Assembly (NCBI RefSeq): GCF_039614765.1
Contig: NZ_CP154879.1
Coordinates: 930,001 to 994,000, forward strand
Source of the DNA: Castellaniella sp. MT123
GTDB taxonomy: Bacteria > Pseudomonadota > Gammaproteobacteria > Burkholderiales > Burkholderiaceae_B
Length of the DNA stretch: 64,000 bases
Direction: 5' to 3'
The number at the start of each line of letters is the position of its first letter. The stretch's first letter is position 1. The translations under genes were made by a program, and so were the position numbers. The notes below the pieces were generated by a model, which searched no databases, was not told where the DNA came from, and saw nothing but the letters and a program-made list of their open reading frames with translations. Below, one piece after another: positions 28,670 to 37,531 of the stretch.

Positions 28670-28704
28670 AAAAACAGCCCGGTCCGCTCTCGCGAAACCG
28701 GGCT
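28670..28704 (-). terminator. Intrinsic terminator after the FAH-family gene
   Basis: On the minus strand an 8-bp stem (AGCCCGGT/ACCGGGCT) with a 13-base loop is followed by G and TTTTT. It lies 16 bases past the FAH-family stop and insulates the tad operon, which begins about 80 bases later. Confidence 0.8.
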
Positions 28705-28720
28705 TTCGCGCCGGATGAAT

Positions 28721-29419
28721 CTACGCGATCCGCAGTTTCAGGGTGCCCAGTCCATCGATCCGGCCTTCGAGACGATCGCCCGCCACCACCGCGCCAACCC
28801 CCGCCGGCGTGCCGGTGAAGATCAGATCGCCGGCCTGCAATTCGAACAGCGTGGACAGATAGGCGATGGCCTCTGGGACCGACCAGATCATGTCGGACAG
28901 ATCCCCCGACTGGCGCGACTGCCCGTTGACTGTCAGGGCGATGTGGCCGGATGTCATCGGGCCCGTCTCGGCGACCGGATGCAGCGGCCCCAGGGGCGCG
29001 CTGTGGTCGAAGCCTTTTGCGGCGTCCCAGGGACGACCGGCTTTCTTGGCCTCGGCCTGCAGGTCACGGCGCGTCATGTCCAGACCGATCGCATACCCCC
29101 AGATGCATGCCGCAGCCTGTTCGACGGACAGGTCGCGCCCGCCCGAACCCAGCGCGGCGACCAGTTCGATCTCGTGGTGCAGGTCGGAGGTGAGCGGTGG
29201 ATACGGCAGCACACCTTCGGCATCCGCCGCGATGTTCAGGACCGCATCGGCCGGCTTGGCGAAAAAGAAGGGAAGCTCACGCCCCGTATGGCCCATTTCG
29301 CGTGCATGATCCGCGTAATTGCGGCCCACGCAATAGATGCGACGCACCGGAAACCGGGCGGGGGTTCCCTGGACAGCCAGCAATGTGGCTGCCGGACATG
29401 GAATCACGGTGTCTGCCAT
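28721..29419 (-). CDS. Fumarylacetoacetate hydrolase (FAH) family protein
   Basis: This 232-residue single-domain FAH-fold enzyme has the family signatures IYCVGRNYADHAREMG, PFFFAKPADAV, the metal-binding LHHEIELVAALG (two glutamates), GYAIGLDMTRRDLQ, and the C-terminal DLIFTGTPAGVGAV. Relatives are acylpyruvases, oxaloacetate decarboxylases or isomerases acting on 2-oxo acids; the exact substrate is not evident. It lies three bases after ppa on the same strand and is followed by a terminator. Confidence 0.92.
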   Translation of the reverse strand: MADTVIPCPAATLLAVQGTPARFPVRRIYCVGRNYADHAREMGHTGRELPFFFAKPADAVLNIAADAEGVLPYPPLTSDLHHEIELVAALGSGGRDLSVEQAAACIWGYAIGLDMTRRDLQAEAKKAGRPWDAAKGFDHSAPLGPLHPVAETGPMTSGHIALTVNGQSRQSGDLSDMIWSVPEAIAYLSTLFELQAGDLIFTGTPAGVGAVVAGDRLEGRIDGLGTLKLRIA

Positions 29420-29422
29420 GAT

Positions 29423-29962
29423 TCAGGACTTTGCAGCCTGATGATAGCGATCGACCGATGCGCGGATTTCCTGTTTGGCGGCATCCACGCCCGACCAGCC
29501 CTGGACCTTGACCCATTTGCCCTTTTCCAGGTCTTTGTAGTGTTCAAAGAAATGCTGGACGCGTTGAAGTTCCTCGGCCGGCAGATCGGCCGTGGATTCC
29601 AGATGGCAGTACGGGGGATAGAGCTTGTCGACCGGACGGGCCAGCAGCTTGGCGTCCTTGCCGGCTTCGTCTTCCATGTTCATCACGCCCAGCGCGCGGC
29701 AGCGGATCACCGTACCGACCTGTACGGGAAAAGGAGCGATCACCAGGACATCCACCGGATCGCCGTCCTCGGACAGGGTTTGGGGAATATATCCGTAGTT
29801 GCAGGGATAGTGCATGGCCGTCAACATGAAGCGGTCGACGAACACCGCGCCGCTGGCCTTGTCGACCTCGTATTTGACCGGGTCCGCGTTCATCGGGATC
29901 TCGATGACGACGTTGAATTCTTCCGGCAGCTTGTCGCCGGCCGGTACGTGATTGAGGCTCAT
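29423..29962 (-). CDS. ppa: Inorganic pyrophosphatase (family I)
   Basis: This 179-residue cytoplasmic enzyme hydrolyses pyrophosphate to phosphate, pulling biosynthetic reactions forward. Family I motifs are present: [44 protein letters not shown] with the metal-binding aspartates, and [15 protein letters not shown]. The length is normal for the hexameric bacterial enzyme. It sits between the haem genes and the FAH-family gene. Confidence 0.97.
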   Translation of the reverse strand: MSLNHVPAGDKLPEEFNVVIEIPMNADPVKYEVDKASGAVFVDRFMLTAMHYPCNYGYIPQTLSEDGDPVDVLVIAPFPVQVGTVIRCRALGVMNMEDEAGKDAKLLARPVDKLYPPYCHLESTADLPAEELQRVQHFFEHYKDLEKGKWVKVQGWSGVDAAKQEIRASVDRYHQAAKS

Positions 29963-29998
29963 AGGATTCCTTGAAATGACTGTCTGTAAAACAAAAAC

Positions 29999-31477
29999 CT
30001 ATTTCCGGGTGCCGCCATCCGAAGTCAGCGACATGTCCACCCCCGGGATGGGCGCCGTATCGAAGTAATCGTCTTCCGGCCGGGCGGGCTGGGATGCCTG
30101 TGTCGCGGACGGCGGAGCCGCCGGGGCGTCGACCGGCAGGGGCGCGCTGTCCGTCGCATCCTGCAGATAAGCCCCGCTGGCGGCGACCGGCGCGCCAGCG
30201 GATGTATCCACCGAATCGCGCGGTGCCTCGACGAAACTGGGATCACCCTGGATGTCGGCGGCAGGCAGCGACCGGTGCATCGCGGGCAATTCCACGTCCG
30301 CCGCCTCGCAGGCCCGGCGCCAATGCGCCAGCGCCTGTTCGGGATGCCCGAGCGCCTCGTGCAGATTGCCCAGCAGGACATGAATATGCGTGTCGGCGCG
30401 CAAGGCCAGGCTACGTTCGAGGTAGTGCGCCCCCTGCCCCCAGAGCTGAGCGACCAGGCACAGCTGACCCAGCGCGGCCAGCAGCCCGGGATGGTCAGGG
30501 TGCGATTTCAGCCAGAGTTCCGCATGCCCCAGGCGCTGTCCGGCCTGCTGCGCGTCGCACTGGGCATATGCCCGAAGCAGCCGGTCATCCAGGCGGCGAT
30601 TCAGGGCGGCCTCCAGGATCCGGGCCGATTCCGCCGGACGCCCGAAGCGCATCTGGGCGCGGGCACCGGCCAGGGCCACGAGCGGATCCAGACGCTCGTC
30701 GGCGGTCAGGTCGCCCCATAGCCCGCTCCAGCCGGATTCTTCCAGCGCGTCCAGGCGTTGGGCCGCCGATTCGCGGATGAATTGGCCAGCCTGCGCCTCG
30801 TCGATCGCGCTGCGCCGCAGCAGCAAGCGGGTGAGCGCATAGACGCGATCGGCATGGCCCAGCTGCCGGTGCGCCCGCAACAGCAGGCGGGTGGCATGCA
30901 GATAGCGCGACGAGGCGTCCTGTAAGGGTTCGAGCAGATCGAGCGCTTCCTGGGCCAGGTTCTGATCCAGGAACATCTCGGCCTTGACCGTATCGACGGC
31001 ATGGCGCAGACGCGTATCCTGCCCCGCGCCCTCCTGGGCCAACTGCAGGGTCTGGTCGCGGCGGACATACTCGCCCATCAGATGCAGCGCGCGTGCCGCG
31101 CTGAGACCGGCCAGGACCCTGCGGTCGGCCGATCGCGTGCGCGCCAGCAAGTTGGAAAGATCCTTTTCCGCCTGGACGTAGCGCCCTTCGAGCACGTGGG
31201 TCCAGCCGCGCTCCAGCAATTCGATGTCGCGCTGCTGCGCCCGCCGGCCGCGCCAGGCGCGCAGGCGATCGGGGCTGTTGCCCATCCAGCGCAACAGCCG
31301 CAGCAGCCAGTGCAGCGCGACGAAGGCGACCAGCGCCAGCACCACGGCCAGCGGCAGCGAAAGTTCGATTCGCCAGGGCTGGGCAACGATGATGACGTTG
31401 CCGCCGTGATCATGCACCGCCAGAGCCAGAGCCACGGCGGCGGCCAGAAGAAGCAGGGTCCAGATCCAGGATCGCAT
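29999..31477 (-). CDS. hemY: HemY-type TPR membrane protein
   Basis: This 492-residue protein has two N-terminal membrane helices (about 4-22 and 40-62) of the HemY_N type and a long helical TPR-like region (roughly 100-400). A proline/alanine-rich C-terminal tail of about 90 residues follows. HemY in proteobacteria lies next to hemX and hemD; it is not the protoporphyrinogen oxidase HemY of Bacillus. It probably scaffolds haem synthesis at the membrane. It follows hemX by 11 bases. Confidence 0.9.
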   Translation of the reverse strand: MRSWIWTLLLLAAAVALALAVHDHGGNVIIVAQPWRIELSLPLAVVLALVAFVALHWLLRLLRWMGNSPDRLRAWRGRRAQQRDIELLERGWTHVLEGRYVQAEKDLSNLLARTRSADRRVLAGLSAARALHLMGEYVRRDQTLQLAQEGAGQDTRLRHAVDTVKAEMFLDQNLAQEALDLLEPLQDASSRYLHATRLLLRAHRQLGHADRVYALTRLLLRRSAIDEAQAGQFIRESAAQRLDALEESGWSGLWGDLTADERLDPLVALAGARAQMRFGRPAESARILEAALNRRLDDRLLRAYAQCDAQQAGQRLGHAELWLKSHPDHPGLLAALGQLCLVAQLWGQGAHYLERSLALRADTHIHVLLGNLHEALGHPEQALAHWRRACEAADVELPAMHRSLPAADIQGDPSFVEAPRDSVDTSAGAPVAASGAYLQDATDSAPLPVDAPAAPPSATQASQPARPEDDYFDTAPIPGVDMSLTSDGGTRK

Positions 31478-31488
31478 CGTGCCCCCCC

Positions 31489-32775
31489 TTAGACCGCGCC
31501 TGCGCTGGCGGGCGCCTGTGCCGGTGTCCGCAGAATCGGGGGCTGGGGATCGGACTCGTTTTGGGCCGGCGCGTCCGGCGAGGCCGCGCCATCATTGGAT
31601 AAATCGTTTTCCTGGGCCGCCTCGGCGTCGCGCGCGGCGGCGATCGCGGCCAGACTGTTGTCGACACCCGGCAGGGCGACCTCGATGGGGGTGTCATGCA
31701 GCGCGCGCGCGAGTTTCAGCGCCTGGCGGGCGGATTCCGCCCGCATGTCGTAGCGCTGCTCGATCGCCTGCGTGATGCGGGCGAGTTCGGATTTCCAGAT
31801 CCGCGACTGATGCATCATGAGCGCCAGCTGCGCCGTCACCGCGCGCTGCTTCAGGCCCTCGCGGAACCGCAGAGCCTGATCGGGAGACATCAGCAAGGCG
31901 GCGGAATCATCCACCCGCCGGACATCGAACAGGCCTCGAAGGTCCTGGGAAAGCTGAGTCGCGGAATCCCGGGTCCAGTGCCAGGCGCCAGTCGCCACAC
32001 CACGCCACCCGGCCTGATCCGTGGAGGCGGCGCCAGCCGCCGGCGGTGCCGCGGGTGCCGGGGCCGGGGAGGCATTGGGCTGGGCGGACGCCGGCACGAC
32101 GGATTCCGCATGATCGGGCACCAACAGGGGCGCCGCGCCGATCAAGCCGGACAGCTGTTCGATCTGCCCCGACAAGGCGGGAAGGTTGATCGTCGCGACA
32201 GCGCGCAGGCGGTCGATATCGCCATTGATCGACTGCTGCAGCGCGGCCAGATTGGGCCGGTTGGCCCGCGCCAGTTGCGCCTGGGCGGCTTCCAGGGAAA
32301 TGATGGCGTTGGCCACGTTGCCGCCCAGCGTCAGCTGCTGCTGGGCCATGGTGACCAGGTGATCGATGTCGTTGAGCAGCAGCAGATCCGAACCCGTGTC
32401 GGTCATCAGTTGCAAGGCCTGATCCAGTTCCTGGACCTGGCTGGCAGTCGCATCCAGCGTGTTGCGCAGGTCTTCGACCTGGGCGGCCTGCGCATGCGCC
32501 AGCGCCAGCGCCTGGGCCGCCTGGTCGCGGGCCTGTTGGATCAACTGGGTATTTTCGGTGTGCTGTCGCTGCAGATCGGCCTGCAGGACGCGGTACTGCC
32601 GGTGCTGTTCATACAGGGCCGCGGCCAGGATAACCGCCAGCAGCAGCAGGATGACCAGCGCGACGCGCCCCAGACCGGTCGGCTGTCGGGGAGATGCCTG
32701 GGCGCTCGCCAGAGCCGACGCAGGGGCCCTCGAATCGGGGGAGGAGGAAGGCGTGCTGTGATCGGTATCGCTCAT
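31489..32775 (-). CDS. hemX: HemX-family membrane protein (uroporphyrinogen-III C-methyltransferase-like name only)
   Basis: This 428-residue protein has a disordered Ser/Ala/Pro-rich N-terminus, one membrane helix (VALVILLLLAVILAAALYE, about 38-56), a coiled coil (about 60-130), and the HemX core with NDIDHLVTMAQQQLTLGGNVANAI. It carries no SAM-binding motifs despite the traditional methyltransferase name. It is encoded between hemD and hemY and probably forms a membrane complex with HemY. Two low-complexity stretches (about 225-250 and the C-terminal 50 residues) look disordered. Confidence 0.9.
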   Translation of the reverse strand: MSDTDHSTPSSSPDSRAPASALASAQASPRQPTGLGRVALVILLLLAVILAAALYEQHRQYRVLQADLQRQHTENTQLIQQARDQAAQALALAHAQAAQVEDLRNTLDATASQVQELDQALQLMTDTGSDLLLLNDIDHLVTMAQQQLTLGGNVANAIISLEAAQAQLARANRPNLAALQQSINGDIDRLRAVATINLPALSGQIEQLSGLIGAAPLLVPDHAESVVPASAQPNASPAPAPAAPPAAGAASTDQAGWRGVATGAWHWTRDSATQLSQDLRGLFDVRRVDDSAALLMSPDQALRFREGLKQRAVTAQLALMMHQSRIWKSELARITQAIEQRYDMRAESARQALKLARALHDTPIEVALPGVDNSLAAIAAARDAEAAQENDLSNDGAASPDAPAQNESDPQPPILRTPAQAPASAGAV

Positions 32776-32792
32776 GACGGCGTTCGGGTCCT

Positions 32793-33566
32793 TCAGGGAA
32801 GCTGTCGGGATGCTGCCACTATAGCCTGAAACAGCGCAGCCTCATCGGGACTGCTGAGCGTGACGTGCAACACCCCGTCCGGCCGGTCAGCGTAGAGACA
32901 TTGTAAACGTCGCCCGATCCGCTCGTGCAAGGTGACGATGCGCAGTCGCCTGGGCCAGATTAGGCCCTGCGTCCGCAGGCTGGTCTCAATGGCATCCAGG
33001 GCCTCGAGGCTGGTCACCAGCAATACCACGGGGCCCTCGCCCGCCAGAGCCAGGCAGGCAGGTCGATCCCAGATCCGGGGGCTGCGCCGATACAGGGCAT
33101 GGCAGGCGACGTCCCAGCCGCGTTGCCGTAACTGCCCGGCCAGCCAGTCGCGGCCCTGGGTGGCCCGCAGGATGTGCGCCCGGGCCGGCTTCAGGCCGAG
33201 CCCATCGATCGCCGCCAGCAGCGACTCGGAATCCGGCGGCTGTCCGGCTTCCGGGGCCAGGATGCAGTCATCCGGAACGTGAGCCTCCAGCGCCCGGGCG
33301 GTCGCGGTCCCGACAGCGCAGGCCCGCGCACCGTCCGGCCAAGACATCCGCCGTCCCGAAAAATAGGCGTCCACCGCCTGCCCGCTGACAAAGACGAGCA
33401 GATCGCCCGCGCGCGGATTCGGGCGTGGCGTATCGAGCGGTTCGATTTCCAGTGCCGGGGCTTCGATCACCGCCAGACCCGCCCGGCGCACGAGATCCGC
33501 CAAGCCACCGTTGCGTCCCTGCGGACGGGTCAGGATGACCCGGCACGCGGCGGTTGGCTGCCGCAC
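32793..33566 (-). CDS. hemD: Uroporphyrinogen-III synthase
   Basis: This 257-residue enzyme cyclises hydroxymethylbilane with D-ring inversion. Sequence conservation in HemD is low. The N-terminal VILTRPQGRNGGLADLVRRAG, the domain-1 strand DLLVFVSGQAV, and domain-2 LRATQGRDWLAGQLRQRGW with DVACHALYRRSP fit the family. The start is GTG at 33566, eight bases after the hemC stop. Gene order hemC-hemD-hemX-hemY supports the call. Confidence 0.92.
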   Translation of the reverse strand: MRQPTAACRVILTRPQGRNGGLADLVRRAGLAVIEAPALEIEPLDTPRPNPRAGDLLVFVSGQAVDAYFSGRRMSWPDGARACAVGTATARALEAHVPDDCILAPEAGQPPDSESLLAAIDGLGLKPARAHILRATQGRDWLAGQLRQRGWDVACHALYRRSPRIWDRPACLALAGEGPVVLLVTSLEALDAIETSLRTQGLIWPRRLRIVTLHERIGRRLQCLYADRPDGVLHVTLSSPDEAALFQAIVAASRQLP

Positions 33567-33574
33567 GGCGGATC

Positions 33575-34513
33575 TCAGGCGTCAGTCGAGGACAGGCGCG
33601 CCAGAATGGCATCCGCGCCCTGGCCCAGCAGATCCCGGGCCACCGATTCGCCCAAGGCTTCTGCCTGATCCGCGGCACCCCGGGCCTGTGCCCGCAGCAC
33701 ACGGCTGCCATCTGGCTCCGCCACGAGCCCCCGCAGGAATAGTTCGTCGGCGTGCAAGACCGCATAGGCAGCCAGCGGCACCTGGCACGACCCGCCCAGA
33801 GCGCGCGACACCGCCCGCTCGGCCAGGACGCAGGCGGTGGTTTCCCGACAGACCAGCGGCTCGAGCCAGGATCGCAGGTCCGTGCGGGATGCCAGGGTCT
33901 CGATCCCCAGCGCACCTTGCCCGGCCGCCGGCAAACTGAGGTCCACCGGTAGAACGGACCGGATCCGCTCGCTCAGGCCCAGGCGCTGCAGGCCGGCCGC
34001 AGCCAGCACGATAGCGGCATAATCGCCACGATCCAGCTTGGCCAGCCGGGTATCCAGATTGCCTCGCAGGGGCTTGACGAGCAATTGTGGGTAGCGGGCG
34101 CGCAGCTGGGCCTCGCGGCGCAGGCTGGAGGTGCCGACCACCGCACCCGCGGGCAGATCATCCAGACTGGCAGCCGTATTCGACACCAGCGCATCACAGG
34201 GGTCGGCCCGCTGCAGCACCGCCGCCAGGGCGAAGGGCTGCGTCAGATCGACCGGCACATCTTTCAAGGAATGCACGGCCAGATCGGCGCGGCCGTCCAG
34301 CAAAGCGGTTTCCAGTTCTTTGACGAACAAGCCCTTGCCGCCGACCTTGGACAAGGTGCGATCCAGGATCTGATCGCCGCGCGTCGTCATCTCCAGCAGT
34401 TCGACCCGGCAATCGGGATACAGGGCCCGCAGGCGGGACTGCGCATGATGCGCCTGCCACAAGGCCAGACGGCTGGCCCGCGTGGCGATCACGAGTTTTT
34501 CGGGTGCGGACAT
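33575..34513 (-). CDS. hemC: Porphobilinogen deaminase (hydroxymethylbilane synthase)
   Basis: This 312-residue enzyme links four porphobilinogens into hydroxymethylbilane. Signatures are [57 protein letters not shown], and Cys243 in [11 protein letters not shown], which carries the dipyrromethane cofactor. The start ATG at 34513 overlaps the stop of a 31-codon upstream reading frame (TGATG). The open frame further upstream to 34642 is not conserved and is not used. Confidence 0.96.
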   Translation of the reverse strand: MSAPEKLVIATRASRLALWQAHHAQSRLRALYPDCRVELLEMTTRGDQILDRTLSKVGGKGLFVKELETALLDGRADLAVHSLKDVPVDLTQPFALAAVLQRADPCDALVSNTAASLDDLPAGAVVGTSSLRREAQLRARYPQLLVKPLRGNLDTRLAKLDRGDYAAIVLAAAGLQRLGLSERIRSVLPVDLSLPAAGQGALGIETLASRTDLRSWLEPLVCRETTACVLAERAVSRALGGSCQVPLAAYAVLHADELFLRGLVAEPDGSRVLRAQARGAADQAEALGESVARDLLGQGADAILARLSSTDA

Positions 34514-34608
34514 CACAGGGTAATCCTCGAAAGCAGCAAGCGGGCGACCAGGCCGATGGCGGCCAGGACGATCAGGGTCTGGAGCAAAGTGGGACGTCTC
34601 AGTTTCAT
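34513..34608 (-). CDS. Possible 31-residue single-helix membrane peptide coupled to hemC
   Basis: A short frame starts ATGAAACTGAGACG and encodes a basic N-terminus (MKLRRP) followed by one hydrophobic helix ([15 protein letters not shown]) and SRITL. Its TGA stop overlaps the hemC ATG as TGATG, a classic translational-coupling arrangement. The ribosome-binding site upstream is weak. I know of no named family. It could be a real small protein or a leader that tunes hemC translation, or chance. Confidence 0.4.
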   Translation of the reverse strand: MKLRRPTLLQTLIVLAAIGLVARLLLSRITL

Positions 34609-34717
34609 GGCGGTGCCGGTGGCGAACCAGGCCCGACATCAACGGCCGGGCCGATACTGGGCCAAACGTGCAAAGGCACAGGATAGCCTGTTAGGCGCCC
34701 CTGTGCCCGATCAGCAT

Positions 34718-34741
34718 CCTGGCGGCCCGAAGGCCGCCAGG
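34718..34741 (-). terminator. Strong TTCG-loop hairpin after sucD
   Basis: The minus-strand RNA would form a 10-bp perfect stem (CCTGGCGGCC/GGCCGCCAGG) closed by a TTCG tetraloop 15 bases past the sucD stop. No T-run follows, so it may act as an mRNA-stabilising or Rho-assisted end rather than a classic intrinsic terminator. Confidence 0.5.
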
Positions 34742-34755
34742 CGAAGGACCGACGC

Positions 34756-35637
34756 TTACAGCACAGTCTTGAGCAGCTTGCCCATTTCCGACGGATTGCG
34801 CGTCGTACGGATCCCGCAGGCTTCCATGATTTCGAGCTTGGCATCGGCCGTGTCGGCGCCGCCCGAGATCAGGGCGCCGGCGTGGCCCATCCGCTTGCCC
34901 GCCGGGGCCGTCACGCCGGCGATGAAGCCCACCACGGGCTTTTTCATGTTGTCTTTGGCCCACTGCGCGGCGTTGACCTCGTCGGGGCCGCCGATCTCGC
35001 CGATCATGATGACGGCGTCGGTGTCCGGATCGTCATTGAACATCTTCAGCACGTCGATGTGCTTCAGGCCGTTGATCGGGTCGCCGCCGATACCGACCGC
35101 GCTGGACTGACCCAGACCCAGTTCCGTGACCTGCGCCACGGCTTCGTAGGTCAGGGTGCCCGAGCGGCTGACGACGCCGATGCGGCCCTTGCGGTGGATG
35201 TGGCCCGGCATGATGCCGATCTTGATTTCGTCCGGCGTGATCAGGCCCGGGCAGTTGGGGCCCAGCAGCAAGGTCTTGCGATTTTCCGCGCGCATGCGGT
35301 TGCGCACTTCCAGCATGTCGCGCACGGGAATGCCTTCGGTGATGCAGATGGCCAGGTCCAGGTCGGCCTCGACGGCTTCCCAGATGGCGGCCGCGGCACC
35401 GGCGGGCGGCACGTAGATGACCGAAACGGTCGCGCCGGTGGCGGCCTTGGCGTCCTTCACGGAGGCGTAGATAGGAATGCCTTCGAAGTTTTCGCCTGCT
35501 TTCTTCGGGTGCACGCCGGCCACGAAGGCGGCGCGGCCGTTGCCGTACTCGCGGCACATGCGGGTGTGGAACTGGCCGGTCTTGCCGGTGATCCCCTGGG
35601 TGATGACCTTGGTGTCCTTGTTGATCAGAATCGACAT
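34756..35637 (-). CDS. sucD: Succinyl-CoA ligase, alpha subunit
   Basis: This 293-residue subunit binds CoA and carries the phosphorylated active-site histidine. The N-terminus [20 protein letters not shown] is a CoA-binding signature. [24 protein letters not shown] and [15 protein letters not shown] are also typical, and the active-site histidine is in AGALISG context ([15 protein letters not shown]). With SucC it makes ATP or GTP from succinyl-CoA in the TCA cycle. It follows sucC by 19 bases. Confidence 0.97.
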   Translation of the reverse strand: MSILINKDTKVITQGITGKTGQFHTRMCREYGNGRAAFVAGVHPKKAGENFEGIPIYASVKDAKAATGATVSVIYVPPAGAAAAIWEAVEADLDLAICITEGIPVRDMLEVRNRMRAENRKTLLLGPNCPGLITPDEIKIGIMPGHIHRKGRIGVVSRSGTLTYEAVAQVTELGLGQSSAVGIGGDPINGLKHIDVLKMFNDDPDTDAVIMIGEIGGPDEVNAAQWAKDNMKKPVVGFIAGVTAPAGKRMGHAGALISGGADTADAKLEIMEACGIRTTRNPSEMGKLLKTVL

Positions 35638-35656
35638 GTTCTATTCCCTGAGATGC

Positions 35657-36817
35657 TTATTTCGCGGCGGCGACGACGGCGGTCGCAGCTTCGGCCATGG
35701 TGTCGGCGCTGATGATGGGCAGGCCCGAGGCCGCCAGCATCTTCTTGCCTTGTTCTTCGTTGGTGCCCTTCATGCGCACCACCAGCGGCACGCTGAGGTT
35801 GACGGCCTTGCAGGCCGCGATCACGCCTTCGGCGATGACGTCGCAGCGCATGATGCCGCCGAAGATGTTCACCAGAATGGCCTTGACGCCCTTGTTCTTG
35901 AGCATGATCTTGAAGGCTTCGGTGACCTTTTCGGCCGTGGCGCCACCGCCCACGTCCAGGAAGTTGGCCGGCTCGCCGCCGAACAGCTTGATCGTGTCCA
36001 TGGTGGCCATCGCCAGACCGGCGCCATTGACCAGGCAGCCGATGTTGCCGTCGAGCTGGATGTAGGCCAGATCAAACTTGCTGGCCTCGATTTCGGCGGG
36101 ATCTTCCTCGTCCAGATCGCGATAGGCGACGATGTCCGGGTGACGGAACAGCGCGTTGGCGTCGAAGTTGAATTTTGCGTCCAGGGCGACGATGTTGCCC
36201 TTGCTGTCACGGTTCAGGGGGTTGATCTCGACCAGCGAGGCATCGGTTTCCATGTAGCACGTGTAGAGCTTCTGGCACACGTCGATGAACTGGGCGACGG
36301 AATCGGCCGGCATGCCAACACCCTTGGCCAGCTTTTCACCGTCGGCCTGGGTGAAACCCTGCAGGGGATCGATCTGCACGGTGATGATTTTTTCGGGTGA
36401 GGAATGAGCGACTTCCTCGATGTCCATGCCGCCTTCGCTCGAAGCGATGAAGGCGACTTTCTGCGTGGCGCGGTCGGTCACGACGGACAGATAATATTCC
36501 TTCTGGATGTCGGCGCCGTCTTCGATGTACAGGCGGCGCACTTTCTGGCCTTCGGGGCCGGTCTGGTGCGTGACCAGTTGCATGCCCAGGATCTGGCTGG
36601 CCAGCGTCCTGACATCATCCAGCGTCTTGGCGACCTTCACCCCGCCACCCTTGCCGCGCCCACCGGCGTGGATCTGCGCCTTGACGACCCAGACAGGACC
36701 ACCCAATTTCTCGGCTGCCGCCACGGCCTCGTCGACCGAGAGCGCGGGGATGCCGCGCGGGACAGTCACGCCAAACTTCTTCAGCAATTCCTTGCCTTGA
36801 TATTCGTGAATTTTCAT
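35657..36817 (-). CDS. sucC: Succinyl-CoA ligase [ADP-forming], beta subunit
   Basis: This 386-residue subunit starts [17 protein letters not shown] and has an ATP-grasp domain with [17 protein letters not shown]. Further signatures are EINPL for magnesium/nucleotide binding, [30 protein letters not shown], and the C-terminal [17 protein letters not shown]. It pairs with sucD immediately downstream. The DUF2889 gene upstream on the same strand is the usual neighbour in this family of bacteria. Confidence 0.97.
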   Translation of the reverse strand: MKIHEYQGKELLKKFGVTVPRGIPALSVDEAVAAAEKLGGPVWVVKAQIHAGGRGKGGGVKVAKTLDDVRTLASQILGMQLVTHQTGPEGQKVRRLYIEDGADIQKEYYLSVVTDRATQKVAFIASSEGGMDIEEVAHSSPEKIITVQIDPLQGFTQADGEKLAKGVGMPADSVAQFIDVCQKLYTCYMETDASLVEINPLNRDSKGNIVALDAKFNFDANALFRHPDIVAYRDLDEEDPAEIEASKFDLAYIQLDGNIGCLVNGAGLAMATMDTIKLFGGEPANFLDVGGGATAEKVTEAFKIMLKNKGVKAILVNIFGGIMRCDVIAEGVIAACKAVNLSVPLVVRMKGTNEEQGKKMLAASGLPIISADTMAEAATAVVAAAK

Positions 36818-36895
36818 GAGTTACCTGTGGGTGAAGAGAAAAGAAAACCGCCGACGCGCCGTTTCGACGTGCCGACCTGGGCCAGGCCCGGAAGT

Positions 36896-37459
36896 CTAGC
36901 CTTCATGATGCTCTGCTTGCGCCGGCTCGTACCAGGGTGCGTAATGCCGCTGCACCACCGGGCCGTCCACCCGCAAAGCATGACAGCCGTCCAGCTGGAA
37001 GGGGCGCTGGCCGTCTGGATTCTGACGCCGACGCCCGGCCATGGTCTGGACGGCGGCGGTCGGCAGTACGTTGGTCAGTTCGGTGACATGCGTGCACCCG
37101 GCCGTGCGGCCGAAGCGTTCGCGCACGTGCTTGCGAAACTGGTTCAGGAGATTGAGCCCGACGAGCTGGCGGTAGTCTGGCGCGATGGCGCTGCAGAATT
37201 CGCCATAGGGGGCGGCGTCATAGGCCACCTCGGCATCGGTGATGGTGAAGCGGTCGTCGATGGTGACGCGCAGATGCATGTGATGGACCGGCGCACCCGC
37301 GGGATGCACCTGCCCGTCCCGAATCGGGAAATCGTACGATTTCGTGTCGATGAGCTCGGCTTCCAGGTCCCACAGCCCGTCCTCGCGGGCGTAGGACTGG
37401 ACGCGTATCGATCGATGATGAAGGGGTTCACGGGGACACGCCGCAGCGGACAAAGGCAT
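36896..37459 (-). CDS. DUF2889 family protein
   Basis: This 187-residue cytoplasmic protein matches the DUF2889 pattern: HHRSIRVQSYAREDGLWDLEAELIDTKSYDF near the N-terminus, HHMHLRVTIDDRFTI, and CTHVTELTNVLPTAAVQTMAGRR. The function is unknown. Its position ahead of sucC is conserved in Alcaligenaceae. It starts from ATG 37459. Confidence 0.9.
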   Translation of the reverse strand: MPLSAAACPREPLHHRSIRVQSYAREDGLWDLEAELIDTKSYDFPIRDGQVHPAGAPVHHMHLRVTIDDRFTITDAEVAYDAAPYGEFCSAIAPDYRQLVGLNLLNQFRKHVRERFGRTAGCTHVTELTNVLPTAAVQTMAGRRRQNPDGQRPFQLDGCHALRVDGPVVQRHYAPWYEPAQAEHHEG

Positions 37460-37531
37460 GAGGATGCAGGAGTCGAAATCTGTTTAAGCTTTCGATTATA
37501 CAGTGCATGTGGATCCGCTTATGGCGAGGAT

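Noticed and set aside
37460-37531. Possible riboswitch or terminator between DUF2889 and metE
   Set aside because: No stable hairpin with T-run and no cobalamin or SAM riboswitch core could be recognised. Gap too short for a riboswitch.
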